The notes: a model not told the origin generated them from the letters alone. DNA of 47,229 nt from Sphingomonas sp. Leaf407 (GCF_001425385.1 NZ_LMQO01000009.1:1-47229); one strand, 5' to 3'; counted from the stretch's first letter, positions 23,235 to 32,033 are shown. Numbers and translations: made by a program.

Positions 23235-23639
23235 CTATGCGGAAGGGGCAAGTGCTTCGATGATCCGGCAGTCGGCGACGGTGTTGCGGCTACAGGAATC
23301 TATTAGCGCGTCGAGTTCACCAGCAAGCGCGGTGAGGTCTGCAATTTTGCGTCTAATCGCGTCGCGGTGTTGGTTGGCAACGACATCGACGGCGATGCAG
23401 GACTGATCGCGCCGATCGGCAAGCCCCATAAGCTCGCGCACCTGATCGATTGAAAAGCCAAGATCACGCGCGCGACGGATGAAGGACAGGCGGCGTAGAT
23501 GCGCGCCCTCATAGGTCCGATAGTTCCCCGCCGATCGCTCAGGAGCCGGCAGCAAGCCAATCTGCTCATAGTAGCGGATCGTCTCGACTTTCGTGCCGGT
23601 CGCACCAGCCAGTTTTCCGATCGTCAGTTTCTCAGACAC
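23235..23639 (-). CDS. MerR-family metal regulator, CadR/PbrR-like
   Basis: The 134-residue protein has the MerR winged helix (KLTIGKLAGATGTKVETIRYYEQIGLLP, residues about 3-30). The long dimer helix follows, and a C-terminal metal loop holds Cys in DQSC, DSC and ADC, the pattern of regulators for divalent soft metals (Zn, Cd, Pb). The GTG at 23639 (VSEKLTIGK) fits the family length. The frame upstream of it overlaps the promoter. It is divergent from the CDF transporter and shares with it the operator at 23649-23667, where it would twist DNA to turn on the efflux genes. Confidence 0.85.
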   Translation of the reverse strand: MSEKLTIGKLAGATGTKVETIRYYEQIGLLPAPERSAGNYRTYEGAHLRRLSFIRRARDLGFSIDQVRELMGLADRRDQSCIAVDVVANQHRDAIRRKIADLTALAGELDALIDSCSRNTVADCRIIEALAPSA

Positions 23640-23644
23640 AGCGC

Positions 23645-23676
23645 TTGACCCTCTAGCGACTAGAGGGTGCATATAG
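23645..23676 (+). promoter_or_regulatory. MerR-type promoter and operator for the CDF transporter
   Basis: TTGACC at 23645-23650 and CATATA at 23670-23675 are 19 bp apart. The perfect palindrome ccctctag-cga-ctagaggg (23649-23667) fills the spacer. An overlong spacer with a central palindrome is the signature of MerR activation. Confidence 0.8.
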
Positions 23677-23708
23677 GCTGTCAGATCGATTCTATCGAGG
23701 TGGCGAAT

Positions 23709-24371
23709 ATGGCCTGCACAAGCTGCGCGTCCGACAAGGCGGACACTCTCAACGACCCTAAGTGGCGGCGCGCGCTATGGATTGCGCTCGCCATCAATGG
23801 CGGCATGTTCGTTATCGAGATCGTTGCCGGCATCACGGGTGGATCGAAGGCGCTGCAAGCCGACGCGCTCGACTTTTTTGGGGATACTGCGAACTACGCA
23901 ATCAGCCTTGGCGTTGCCGGAATGGCGATAGCCTGGCGCGCACGCGCTGCGATGTTGAAGGGGGCGACGCTTGCTTTGCTAGGCGTCTATGTCTTGTTCG
24001 CGGCGGGATGGGGGGCGCTCCACGAAGCAACGCCCCATGCCGAAATTATGGGCGTGGTCGGCATCGCCGCGTTGATCGCGAACCTTGTAGTCGCGGTCAT
24101 GCTGTACCGCTTTCGAAGCGGTGATGCGAACATGCGGTCAGTGTGGATTTGCTCGCGTAACGACGCGATTGGCAACATCGCCGTCGTACTGGCCGCAGGC
24201 GGAGTGTTCGGCCTCAACAGCGCGTGGCCTGATCTCGCCGTCGCCACCTTGATGGCTGTGTTGGGAATATCGGGCGGTGTTCAGATCATGCGGCAGGCAC
24301 GCGCCGAAATGCGTAGCGAGCCCTCACCCGCCCCCGCTAGTTACCAGCAGTCGTTACATGGCAGTCGGTAA
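23709..24371 (+). CDS. CDF-family metal cation efflux protein
   Basis: This 220-residue transporter is of the short CDF type with a Cys start (MACTSCASDK). Membrane helices lie at about residues 22-42, 50-70, 80-100, 110-130 and 155-175. The metal-site helix QADALDFFGDTANYAISL has the D-x3-D pair of helix II, and later CSRNDAIGNIAVVLAAGGVFG supplies the N-D pair of helix V. It lacks the usual long cytoplasmic C-terminal domain, as do several CadR/PbrR-linked transporters. It exports Zn, Cd or Co from the cytosol to the periplasm. Its own divergent MerR controls it. The start at 23709 follows GAGGTGG. Confidence 0.85.
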   Translation: MACTSCASDKADTLNDPKWRRALWIALAINGGMFVIEIVAGITGGSKALQADALDFFGDTANYAISLGVAGMAIAWRARAAMLKGATLALLGVYVLFAAGWGALHEATPHAEIMGVVGIAALIANLVVAVMLYRFRSGDANMRSVWICSRNDAIGNIAVVLAAGGVFGLNSAWPDLAVATLMAVLGISGGVQIMRQARAEMRSEPSPAPASYQQSLHGSR

Positions 24372-24390
24372 GCTGCTAAGGCGCGGGCCG

Positions 24391-24726
24391 ATGCACCGCC
24401 TCTCCGCCCTGTTCCTCAGTTTCATGCTCGTGCTTATGCTCGGGCTTGGATCAGTCGCGCATGCGACCGAAGGCGTGACGTGCGTTGATACCACAGCGGT
24501 CAGCTCCCTCGATCATTGCGACGGCGATGCCGACCAAGTGCCGGCAGACGCCGACAAGGCTTATCCTCACCATCATGGTGGTTGCCACGGCCATCATGTC
24601 GGCGTGCCGATCGCGTCCGATTCAACCGGACCAGCCAGCAGCGTTCGTATGACTGCATCGATGTGGCGCAATGCGCCCAAGGCCCCGGTAGCGTCGGACC
24701 CAGCCCTACGTCCTCCCCAAGCCTGA
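24391..24726 (+). CDS. Small His-rich secreted protein of the czc cluster
   Basis: The product is 111 residues. A signal sequence (residues 1-25, LSALFLSFMLVLMLGLGSVAHA) is followed by VTCVDTTAVSSLDHC and a metal-binding AYPHHHGGCHGHHVG stretch, then a Pro/Ala-rich tail. Similar small His/Cys proteins precede RND metal pumps and may deliver or sense zinc in the periplasm. An earlier in-frame ATG at 24358 would overlap the transporter end. Coding is supported by the signal peptide and the position 65 bp before czcC. It recalls the DUF2946 type. The precise function is unknown. Confidence 0.65.
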   Translation: MHRLSALFLSFMLVLMLGLGSVAHATEGVTCVDTTAVSSLDHCDGDADQVPADADKAYPHHHGGCHGHHVGVPIASDSTGPASSVRMTASMWRNAPKAPVASDPALRPPQA

Positions 24727-24791
24727 CCAACGCCTAATTCCGCCGGGAAAGCCCGTGCGGATGCCCAAGGTTCGTCAGGAGTCCGTTACCC

Positions 24792-26057
24792 ATGCACCGT
24801 TTTATTGCGGCCTTATTGGCCGTGGCGTCGTGCGCGTCGATCGCACAGGCGCAGTCAGCCGATCCAACATCGACCAGTCCCCCGCTCACCCTTGAGCAGG
24901 CGCTTTCGCTTGCCGGAGCCAGCGCCCCCAGCCTTGAGGCTGCCACGGCTGGCGTCCGGGCAGCACAAGCAGGCCGCACGGTTGCCGGCTACCGCCCGAA
25001 CCCGTCGATCGTCGCCGAGACCGAGAACATTGCCGGCAGCGGCCAATATCGCGGTCTTCGAAGCGCCGAGACAACGGCAGGTCTGGCACTACCGATCGAG
25101 TTGGGTGGCAAACGATCGGCACGGATCGCTGTCGCAGATGCGATTGGTAATCGAGCGAGGATAGGCACGGCGTTGGCCGAGGCTGATCTACGGCTTGCCA
25201 TCACGCAGCTCTACATCGAGGCGACCGCAGCGGAACGCCGACTGGTGACCGCGCGCGAGCAGGCCGGTATCGCCCGCGAAGCATCGCGCGCAGCCGGCGT
25301 CCGCGTTCAAGCGGGGCGAGCATCACCGCTCGAACAGCAGCGCGCCGATGTATTGCGGATCAACGCGGAGACGGCTGTGGAGCGCGCAGAGCGGCTTGCC
25401 GAGGTCGCCCGAAGCAATCTTGCCCGACGGATCGGCCAACCCCTCACGGGACCGTTGGACTTGGTGTGGTTCGGCCGTGTCGAGGGCTTTGGTCCAGCGC
25501 GGCCGATCGAGACCGCCGGGACGCTGGCATTGGCGGCGACACGCGCGGACGTGACAACGGCAGAGGCACAGGTGCGGCTTGCTAGGTCGCAGCGCATTCC
25601 CGACGTGACACTCAGCGCCAGCGCACGACGGCTTGAGGCTACGAACGACGTGGCAGCGGTGTTCGGGCTGTCGATCCCGTTCCCACTGTTCAACAACGGC
25701 AAGGCGGCAGTGGCGCAGGCGCGGGCGCAGACTGATCAGGCGCAGGCGCTACGTCGCGCGGCCGAGCTGGATACCGCGCAGGATATCGCAAGCGCACAGG
25801 CGAACGTCGCGAATGCCGCGACGACCGCTCGCAACGCCAGCGGGCCGGCATTGGCGTCGGCAAGCGAAGCCGCTCGGATCGCCCGGATCGGCTACCGGGA
25901 GGGCAAGTTCGGTCAGCTCGATTTGCTCGATGCCGAACGTACCCTGTCCGAAACACGAACCGCCGCGATCGATGCGCTCGCCACCTATCACGACGCCAAG
26001 GCACGCCTCGAACGGCTCGTTGCCGCAGCGCCCTCGACCGAGGAAACCAATCAATGA
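24792..26057 (+). CDS. czcC: Outer membrane factor of a metal RND pump, CzcC-like
   Basis: The 421-residue TolC-family protein has a signal peptide (MHRFIAALLAVASCASIAQA). Paired long-helix repeats follow, such as LTLEQALSLAGASAPSLEAA and the second-half ARADVTTAEAQVRLARSQRIPDV (a stretch about residues 245-267). The C-terminal GKFGQLDLLDAERTLSETR is typical of CzcC/CusC. It forms the outer-membrane tunnel of the CzcCBA complex. Its stop overlaps the czcB start by 4 bases, so the three pump genes are one operon, all following the small His-rich protein. Confidence 0.9.
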   Translation: MHRFIAALLAVASCASIAQAQSADPTSTSPPLTLEQALSLAGASAPSLEAATAGVRAAQAGRTVAGYRPNPSIVAETENIAGSGQYRGLRSAETTAGLALPIELGGKRSARIAVADAIGNRARIGTALAEADLRLAITQLYIEATAAERRLVTAREQAGIAREASRAAGVRVQAGRASPLEQQRADVLRINAETAVERAERLAEVARSNLARRIGQPLTGPLDLVWFGRVEGFGPARPIETAGTLALAATRADVTTAEAQVRLARSQRIPDVTLSASARRLEATNDVAAVFGLSIPFPLFNNGKAAVAQARAQTDQAQALRRAAELDTAQDIASAQANVANAATTARNASGPALASASEAARIARIGYREGKFGQLDLLDAERTLSETRTAAIDALATYHDAKARLERLVAAAPSTEETNQ

Positions 26058-27223
26058 CGAAGACCATCATGCGGGCGCTCGCGCCTGTGACCCTGGCTGT
26101 CCTCCTTGCCGGATGCGGCGGGGGTGGCAACGGCGAGGCCGGTGAGAAAGCCGGAGCCGAGAAGACCGAAGGTGCCGAGGCCAGCGAAGCCAAGGAGGGT
26201 CCAAAGGATATCGTCACCCTGTCCGCGCAGCAGATTGCGGATGCCGGGATAGAGGTTACGCGTCCTACAGTAGGCGGCGTGGCCGGAGCGATCGAGCTAT
26301 CGGCAACGATCGAGGGCGATCCTCAGGGTGTGCAGGTTGTGTCCACCTCCGTAGGCGGTCGGCTCGTTTCCCTCACCAGCAATCTCGGGCAGTCAGTCAG
26401 CCGGGGAGACCCGCTGGCTATCATCGAAAGCCGGGAAGCGGCATCACTGAAAGCGGAGGTAGAAGCCGCGCGCGCGCGTTCCGCACTCGCCCAATCAAAC
26501 CTTCGCCGCGAACAGCGCCTGTTCGCTGAACGTGTTTCGCCAGAGCAGGATCTGGTCGCAGCGCGGACGGCAGCGACGGAGGCCAGCATTGCCCTTCGCC
26601 TCGCGCAGCAGCAATTGTCAGCGACGGGCAGCGGAGGCGGCGCGCTCAACCGCATCGCGGTTCGCTCGCCGATCGCCGGCCAGGTCATCGCGAGATCCGC
26701 TACACTCGGGCAGGCGGTCGCGGCCGATGCAGAGCTGTTCCGCGTCGCCAACCTGTCGAAGGTCACTGTAACCACCTCACTCGTCCCCACCGATGCCGGT
26801 CGGGTGAAACCCGGCGTGCGTGTCGAAGTGACGGCACCGGGGCGGCGTCAGGAGGGGCGCGTCACGTTCGTATCCCCCATTCTGGACGAGACGACCCGAT
26901 TGGTGCCGGTGATCGCTACCCTCGACAACGCCGGCAGCACATGGCGCGTCGGCGAAACGGTCAACGTATCGATCCTCGTTCCTGCGACCGGGGACCGCAC
27001 CGTCGCCGTGCCATCGGCCGCAGTGCAGATGATCGAGGACAAGTCGTTCGTGTTCGTCCGCACTGCGACAGGATTCCGGGCAATTCCCGTGACGCTTGGT
27101 CGCACCAACGGCGGGCAAGTCACCGTAACGGCAGGCCTTACCGGCTCGGAGCGCATCGCTTCCACCAACAGCTTCACGCTCAAGGCCGAACTCGGCAAGG
27201 GTGCAGGCGGGGATGAGGACTGA
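26054..27223 (+). CDS. czcB: RND periplasmic adaptor, CzcB-like lipoprotein
   Basis: The 389-residue membrane fusion protein has a lipoprotein signal (LAVLLAGCGGGGNG, with the lipobox Cys at about residue 21) and a low-complexity Glu/Lys/Ala linker (GEKAGAEKTEGAEASEAKEG). Barrel and hairpin segments follow: SRGDPLAIIESREAASL, a coiled-coil hairpin (about residues 125-185) and the lipoyl-like NRIAVRSPIAGQVIARSA. It bridges CzcA and CzcC and may bind metal. The linker takes the place of the His-rich N terminus of classic CzcB. It overlaps czcC by 4 bases, and czcA starts 3 bp after its stop. Confidence 0.9.
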   Translation: MTKTIMRALAPVTLAVLLAGCGGGGNGEAGEKAGAEKTEGAEASEAKEGPKDIVTLSAQQIADAGIEVTRPTVGGVAGAIELSATIEGDPQGVQVVSTSVGGRLVSLTSNLGQSVSRGDPLAIIESREAASLKAEVEAARARSALAQSNLRREQRLFAERVSPEQDLVAARTAATEASIALRLAQQQLSATGSGGGALNRIAVRSPIAGQVIARSATLGQAVAADAELFRVANLSKVTVTTSLVPTDAGRVKPGVRVEVTAPGRRQEGRVTFVSPILDETTRLVPVIATLDNAGSTWRVGETVNVSILVPATGDRTVAVPSAAVQMIEDKSFVFVRTATGFRAIPVTLGRTNGGQVTVTAGLTGSERIASTNSFTLKAELGKGAGGDED

Positions 27224-27226
27224 GCC

Positions 27227-30200
27227 ATGATCGGTCGCATCGTCACCCTCTCCGTCGAGAAGCGCTGGCTCGTCCTGCTTCTCACCATCGCGGCTGCATT
27301 GCTCGGGATTGGCGCGCTGCGTCAGCTTCCGATCGACGCCGTACCCGACATCACCAATAACCAGGTGCAGATCAATGTCGTTGCTCCTGCCCTCTCCCCC
27401 GATCAGATCGAGAAGCAGGTTGCGTTCACGGTCGAAACCGCGCTCGCGGGCATTCCTGGCCTTGAATATACCCGCTCGCTAAGTCGCAATGGCTTTGCCC
27501 AGATCACAGCGGTTTTCGGTGAAAAGACCGATATCTACTTTGCGCGAGCGCAGGTCGCGGAACGTCTGCGAACCGCTGAGGAAGACCTTCCCGAAGGTGT
27601 GAACCCCGAGATGGGGCCGATCGCTACGGGCCTCGGCGATATCTTCATGTGGACGGTCGAATATCGCGAGCTGGACCAAGTTCACCACCGCAACGGCGAA
27701 CCCGGCTTGCAGCGCGATGCCAGCTATATCACCCCCGAGGGGGATCACCTTGTCAGCGACGCCGACAAGGCGACCTATCTGCGCACCGTACAGGATTGGA
27801 TCGTCACGCCGCAGCTCAAAAGCACGGCCGGGCTTGCTGGCGTCGACTCCCTTGGTGGCTACACCAAGGAATATCTCGTTATTCCGGACATACAGCGCAT
27901 GGCGGCAATGCGGCTAACGCTTCAGGATCTCACCACCGCCCTTCAGCGCAGCAATACCAGCGCGGGCGCTGGCGTGGTCAACCGCAACGGAGAAGGGCTG
28001 GCGGTTCGATCGGATGGGCGTGTTCGCAACGCCGACGAGCTGGCACGTACCGTCGTTGCCACCCGCGAGAGCGTTCCGATCCTGCTTAACCAGATCGCGA
28101 CCGTTCGCACCGGGCAGGCGCTACGCATGGGATCGGCGTCAGAAAACGGCCATGAAGTTGTCGTCGGCACCGCGGTTATGCGGATCGGGGAGAATAGCCG
28201 CACGGTATCGACCGGCGTTGCCGAACGGCTGACGCAGATCGGCCGCTCTTTGCCGGTCGATGTTGTCGTGAAGCCGGTCATGAACCGGACCGAGCTGGTG
28301 AACTCCACAATTTCGACGGTTGCCCGCAACCTCGCCGAAGGTGCGGTGCTGGTAATCGTCGTTCTGTTTGCGCTGCTTGGCAATTTCCGCGCGGCGCTGA
28401 TCGCGGCCTGCGTCATTCCGATCACGATGCTGCTGACCAGCATCGGCATGTTGGAGGCGGGCGTTTCCGCAAATCTGATGAGCCTTGGTGCGCTCGACTT
28501 TGGTCTGATCGTAGATGGCGCGGTCATTATTGTGGAGAACGCATTACGGCGTTTGGGCGAGGCGCAGCATGGTCGTGATGACGTGCTGACCATCGAGCAA
28601 CGTCTCGGGATTGTCGCGGCGTCGGCGCGCGAGATGATCCGGCCATCGGTGTACGGGCAGGCTATCATCATCCTTGTCTATGCGCCGTTGCTCACCTTCA
28701 CGGGTGTCGAAGGCAAGATGTTCGAGCCGATGGCGCTCACGGTCATCATCGCTCTGGTGTTCGCCTTCATCCTATCGCTGACCTTCATACCGGCAGCGAT
28801 TGCGATCTGTCTCAGCAAGCGGGTCGAGGAGAAGGAAAGCCGCGTCGTCACCTTCCTCCGGAAACGTTATGAGCCGGGACTTGATGCGGCAATGCGCCGA
28901 CCCACCCTCACCATCGGCGTCGCGATCGGTGCGCTGGCACTCGCCGGGGCCGCTTTTACGACATTGGGGCAGGAGTTCTTGCCGCAGCTCGATGAGGGCA
29001 ACATCCTCGTGCAGGCGGTCCGCATCCCGGGCACATCGGTCGATCAGAGCCAGGCGATGCAATTCCAGGTGGAAAAGGCACTCGCCAAGGCCCCTGAGGT
29101 CCGTTTCGCCTTCTCGCGCACCGGCACGTCCGAAATCGCATCGGACCCGATGCCGCCTAACGCGACCGACACCTTCGTCATCCTGAAGCCGAAGAAGGAG
29201 TGGCCCGACCCCGGCCTGTCCAAGGAAGAGCTGGTCGAGCGGCTGGAAAAGCGGCTCTCCACTCTGCCCGGCAACGCCTATGAGATCACTCAGCCGATCC
29301 AGATGCGGTTCAACGAGCTGATTGCAGGCGTGCGCGGCGACATCGCGATCAAGGTCTTTGGCGACGACTTTGGCGAGATGAACGCGACCGCAGATCGGAT
29401 AGCCGGCATCCTTCGAAAGACGCGGGGTGCAGCAGACGTGCGGGTTGAACAAACCGAAGGCTTGCCGATGCTCGATATCCGGCCGAACCGCACTGCCATG
29501 TCCCGCGTCGGGGTGACGGCGGGTGACGTGCAGGACACGGTTGCCGCAGCCATTGGCGGCCGACAGGCTGGCGTGATCTTTGAAGGCGATCGTCGCTTCC
29601 CCGTCGTGATCCGGATGGCCGAAAGCTCACGATCCGATCTGACGGCGGTTGCTCAGGTGCCGGTGCCGACCGGCAGTGGCGGCTTCGTACCGCTATCGAC
29701 AGTGGCGGATATCGCCGTGGTCGATGGTCCCAACCAGATCAGCCGCGAGAACGGCAAGCGGCGTGTCGTGGTGCAGGCCAACGTGCGCGATCGAGACGTG
29801 GCCGGTGTCGTGGCTGATGCCCGGTCAGCCATCGACGCTCAGGTGAAATTGCCGCCTGGCACGTATCTCGAATGGGGCGGTCAGTTCGAGAACCTGGCAT
29901 CTGCCCGCGATAGGCTTAGCGTTGTGGTGCCGATCTGCTTCGTGGTCATCATGTTCCTGCTCTACGGCGCGCTTGGCTCCGTCAGGGATGCGTTGATCGT
30001 GTTTACCGGCGTTCCGCTGGCGCTGGTCGGAGGCATCCTTGCGCTGGTGCTAAGAGGCATGCCGTTCTCCATTTCAGCGGCAGTCGGCTTCATCGCGCTA
30101 TCAGGTGTCGCGGTTCTCAACGGGCTGGTCATGGTGTCGTCCATCCATGATCTGATGCGGCAAGGCATGGGTCGTGCGGTAGCGGCGCATCAAGGCGCTC

Positions 30201-30460
30201 TGGCGCGGCTCCGGCCGGTTGCGATGACGGCGCTCGTCGCATCGCTTGGCTTTGTGCCGATGGCACTTGGTCATGGTGCTGGAGCCGAGGTGCAAAAGCC
30301 GCTGGCGACCGTCGTCATTGGTGGCCTGATATCCGCAACCTTGCTCACCTTGTTCGTGCTGCCGACGCTCTACGCTCGTTTCGGACGGCGCGAGCTGCCA
30401 GCCCCATCAGGGGGACACATCGAACTGCCGCCTTTGAATCATGACAGCGTGAGGGCTTAA
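27227..30460 (+). CDS. czcA: Heavy-metal RND efflux pump, CzcA-like
   Basis: The 1077-residue inner-membrane proton/metal antiporter starts MIGRIVTLSVEKRWLVLLLT, with IDAVPDITNNQVQINV close behind. The heavy-metal signature DFGLIVDGAVIIVENALRR is in transmembrane helix IV at about residue 425. DFG/DGA with these acidic residues is characteristic of the HME1 group (Co, Zn, Cd) rather than the Cu/Ag pumps. Two large periplasmic loops and twelve helices fit the family, and its length matches CzcA (about 1060). It exports Zn, Cd or Co from the periplasm through CzcB and CzcC. The ZIP gene follows after 3 bp. Confidence 0.93.
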   Translation: MIGRIVTLSVEKRWLVLLLTIAAALLGIGALRQLPIDAVPDITNNQVQINVVAPALSPDQIEKQVAFTVETALAGIPGLEYTRSLSRNGFAQITAVFGEKTDIYFARAQVAERLRTAEEDLPEGVNPEMGPIATGLGDIFMWTVEYRELDQVHHRNGEPGLQRDASYITPEGDHLVSDADKATYLRTVQDWIVTPQLKSTAGLAGVDSLGGYTKEYLVIPDIQRMAAMRLTLQDLTTALQRSNTSAGAGVVNRNGEGLAVRSDGRVRNADELARTVVATRESVPILLNQIATVRTGQALRMGSASENGHEVVVGTAVMRIGENSRTVSTGVAERLTQIGRSLPVDVVVKPVMNRTELVNSTISTVARNLAEGAVLVIVVLFALLGNFRAALIAACVIPITMLLTSIGMLEAGVSANLMSLGALDFGLIVDGAVIIVENALRRLGEAQHGRDDVLTIEQRLGIVAASAREMIRPSVYGQAIIILVYAPLLTFTGVEGKMFEPMALTVIIALVFAFILSLTFIPAAIAICLSKRVEEKESRVVTFLRKRYEPGLDAAMRRPTLTIGVAIGALALAGAAFTTLGQEFLPQLDEGNILVQAVRIPGTSVDQSQAMQFQVEKALAKAPEVRFAFSRTGTSEIASDPMPPNATDTFVILKPKKEWPDPGLSKEELVERLEKRLSTLPGNAYEITQPIQMRFNELIAGVRGDIAIKVFGDDFGEMNATADRIAGILRKTRGAADVRVEQTEGLPMLDIRPNRTAMSRVGVTAGDVQDTVAAAIGGRQAGVIFEGDRRFPVVIRMAESSRSDLTAVAQVPVPTGSGGFVPLSTVADIAVVDGPNQISRENGKRRVVVQANVRDRDVAGVVADARSAIDAQVKLPPGTYLEWGGQFENLASARDRLSVVVPICFVVIMFLLYGALGSVRDALIVFTGVPLALVGGILALVLRGMPFSISAAVGFIALSGVAVLNGLVMVSSIHDLMRQGMGRAVAAHQGALARLRPVAMTALVASLGFVPMALGHGAGAEVQKPLATVVIGGLISATLLTLFVLPTLYARFGRRELPAPSGGHIELPPLNHDSVRA

Positions 30461-30463
30461 GCT

Positions 30464-31150
30464 ATGCAGGCCGTTGCCTTCACGCTCATTCCCGTCGTCG
30501 CCGTACTGATCGGCTCGCTATTCGCGGTATCGAGACGGCCAAGTGATGCCTTCGTAAGCGCTATGCAGCACTTGGCGGCAGGCGTCGTGTTCGCCGCAGC
30601 GGCAGCCGAGATCTTGCCCCAGGTGATGCACGAAGGTTCACCGATCGCGACATTCACAGGCGGCGCGCTTGGCATTCTCGTGATGCTGTCGCTCAAAGCT
30701 CTTGAGGGTCGCGCCAGTGGCCCGATCGCTATGTTGGGCGCGGTCGCAGTGGATATCCTGATCGACGGGCTTGTTCTCGGGTTGGCGTTCGTCGCTGGCG
30801 GGAAGGCCGGCGTGTTGCTGACGATCGCGTTGACGTTGGAGGTGCTGTTTCTCGGACTGACCGTGACCACCGAGTTGGGCGAGACGATCAAGTCCAAGGC
30901 GCGGATCATCGCGATTACGATGGGGATCGCGTTGTTGCTGCCGATCGGTGCGGCGATAGCGACTCCCGTTGCGACGTTTCCGCCCGTCGTCATCGCCGGG
31001 TTTCTCAGTTTCGGTTTGATGGCGCTGCTCTACCTTGTGACGGAAGAGCTATTGGTGGAGGCGCACGAGAAGCCCGATACCCCGCTTATCAGCGCCATGT
31101 TTTTCATCGGCTTTTTGGGATTGCTCCTGATCGAGGAGTTTTTGGGCTGA
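30464..31150 (+). CDS. ZIP-family metal transporter
   Basis: The 228-residue protein has eight predicted membrane helices. It has the ZIP core: HLAAGVVFAAAAAEILPQVMHEG (metal-site helix, around residues 38-60), DILIDGLVLGLAF and ALTLEVLFLGLTVTTELGE (helix with E residues). ZIP proteins usually import Zn, Fe or Mn. In an efflux operon it could adjust metal entry, or work in reverse. It begins 3 bp after the czcA stop and so is the last gene of the czcCBA operon or nearly so. The family is clear and the direction of transport here is inferred. Confidence 0.85.
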   Translation: MQAVAFTLIPVVAVLIGSLFAVSRRPSDAFVSAMQHLAAGVVFAAAAAEILPQVMHEGSPIATFTGGALGILVMLSLKALEGRASGPIAMLGAVAVDILIDGLVLGLAFVAGGKAGVLLTIALTLEVLFLGLTVTTELGETIKSKARIIAITMGIALLLPIGAAIATPVATFPPVVIAGFLSFGLMALLYLVTEELLVEAHEKPDTPLISAMFFIGFLGLLLIEEFLG

Positions 31151-31359
31151 CCGCTCGACGTGGAACGTCTTGGACCAATGATGATGACGTCGAGCTTCGT
31201 CGGCGTATCGAGGCCAAGCAGACTCTGGCGGTAATCGCACGCGAGATGGGCCGAACGATGGATGCGGTTCGGGGAAGAGCCTCAACCCTACGGGTAACTC
31301 TCCGCTCGTCACAGCGACCATGGCGCGACGGCGTGCCGCGGCGGGTAGATGTAGACTAG
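31147..31359 (+). CDS. Small SANT/Myb-like HTH protein with non-ATG start
   Basis: The frame reads TARRGTSWTNDDDVELRRRI, then EAKQTLAVIAREMGRTMDAV and RGRASTLRV. This matches small alphaproteobacterial proteins with a single SANT/Myb-like helix-turn-helix. The frame has no ATG near its start. A CTG at 31147, overlapping the ZIP stop, follows GAGGAG at 31133-31138 by 8 bases and is the best guess. About 70 residues, ending in a TAG just before the terminator hairpin. It could be a DNA-binding accessory of the czc operon or a decayed gene that lost its start. The pattern is persuasive but the start is not. Confidence 0.45.
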   Translation: MTARRGTSWTNDDDVELRRRIEAKQTLAVIAREMGRTMDAVRGRASTLRVTLRSSQRPWRDGVPRRVDVD

Positions 31360-31363
31360 AAAA

Positions 31364-31387
31364 ATAGGGGCGGTTGCCCGCCCCTAT
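31364..31387 (-). terminator. Rho-independent terminator
   Basis: Arms ataggggcgg (31364-31373) and ccgcccctat (31378-31387) form a perfect 10-bp hairpin with a 4-base loop. On the minus strand it is followed by TTTTTCT, so it ends the Cys-rich gene. It also stands just behind the czc operon on the plus strand. Confidence 0.85.
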
Positions 31388-31393
31388 CCAGCT

Positions 31394-31582
31394 TCAGCCG
31401 TGCTTCATGCCGCCCTTAGCATGATCGCAGCAGTCCGCGGCCTTGGCTTTTGCGCCATCCTTGCAGCAGTCCGCACCGTCCTTGCAGCACGCCATGTCGG
31501 CGCAGCAATTGGCGACAGCGGCGAATGCGCCAGTCGACAGAGTGAGGGCGAAGGCAGCGCTGATGAGCTTAAACTTGGTCAT
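31394..31582 (-). CDS. Small Cys-rich secreted metal-binding protein
   Basis: The product is 62 residues. A signal peptide (MTKFKLISAAFALTLSTGAFA) is followed by a mature part of about 40 residues with nine cysteines in CC pairs: NCC, ACC, DCCKDGA and DCCDHAKGGMKHG. The spacing resembles a periplasmic metallothionein-like peptide, with a His/Met tail. It is followed by a strong terminator. It lies between the czc operon and the arsenic operon, and with its signal peptide it would act in the periplasm. Soft metals (Cu, Cd, As) are likely ligands, but no family name is known to me. Confidence 0.8.
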   Translation of the reverse strand: MTKFKLISAAFALTLSTGAFAAVANCCADMACCKDGADCCKDGAKAKAADCCDHAKGGMKHG

Positions 31583-31619
31583 GATATTCTCCGAAATTTA
31601 CGTGTGATGGTGTTCGACG

Positions 31620-31973
31620 TCACACGGTTTGCGGAGGGGGCGTGGCCGGAGCGTATGCCATGCCCAAAAGGCCCGTCTGTGGAGCTGGCCAAGGCGATAG
31701 ATGGGAGGACGGAACCAGCCCGATATGCTCGACGGTTTCGCCGGCAACCGCAACGCACGGTATGGCGCAGGCCGACGCAGGTGCCTTTTTGATGGGAGCG
31801 CCTGCTGATTTGCTGGCGCAGTCCATCATCGCGGACGCAGCCGGAGGCGCGGCCATCGCCATCGTCTCGCAGAGCGGGCCAAGCCGGACCAGCAACATCA
31901 CTGCCAGGACGAAAAACGCCATGGAACGCAATATCTTGGAGAATGGGCGAGCCCGGCGTTTCATTGGATGCAT
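31620..31973 (-). CDS. Small DUF2946-like secreted protein
   Basis: The protein has 117 residues. A basic start (MHPMKRRARPFSK) leads to a hydrophobic segment (residues 17-33, SMAFFVLAVMLLVRLGP) and then a mature part with few paired cysteines (MDCASKSAG, ACAIPCVA) and Pro-rich ends. The pattern fits small metal-associated DUF2946 proteins found in copper and czc clusters. Either ATG (31973 or 31964) could serve. It lies upstream of the Cys-rich gene on the same strand, with 37 bp between them, so the two may share a transcript. Function unknown. Confidence 0.6.
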   Translation of the reverse strand: MHPMKRRARPFSKILRSMAFFVLAVMLLVRLGPLCETMAMAAPPAASAMMDCASKSAGAPIKKAPASACAIPCVAVAGETVEHIGLVPSSHLSPWPAPQTGLLGMAYAPATPPPQTV

Positions 31974-32033
31974 CTAGAAGCACACTCAGTGATGCACAAT
32001 GTCGGAGGAGCGGTTCGCCACACTAAGAGAACT

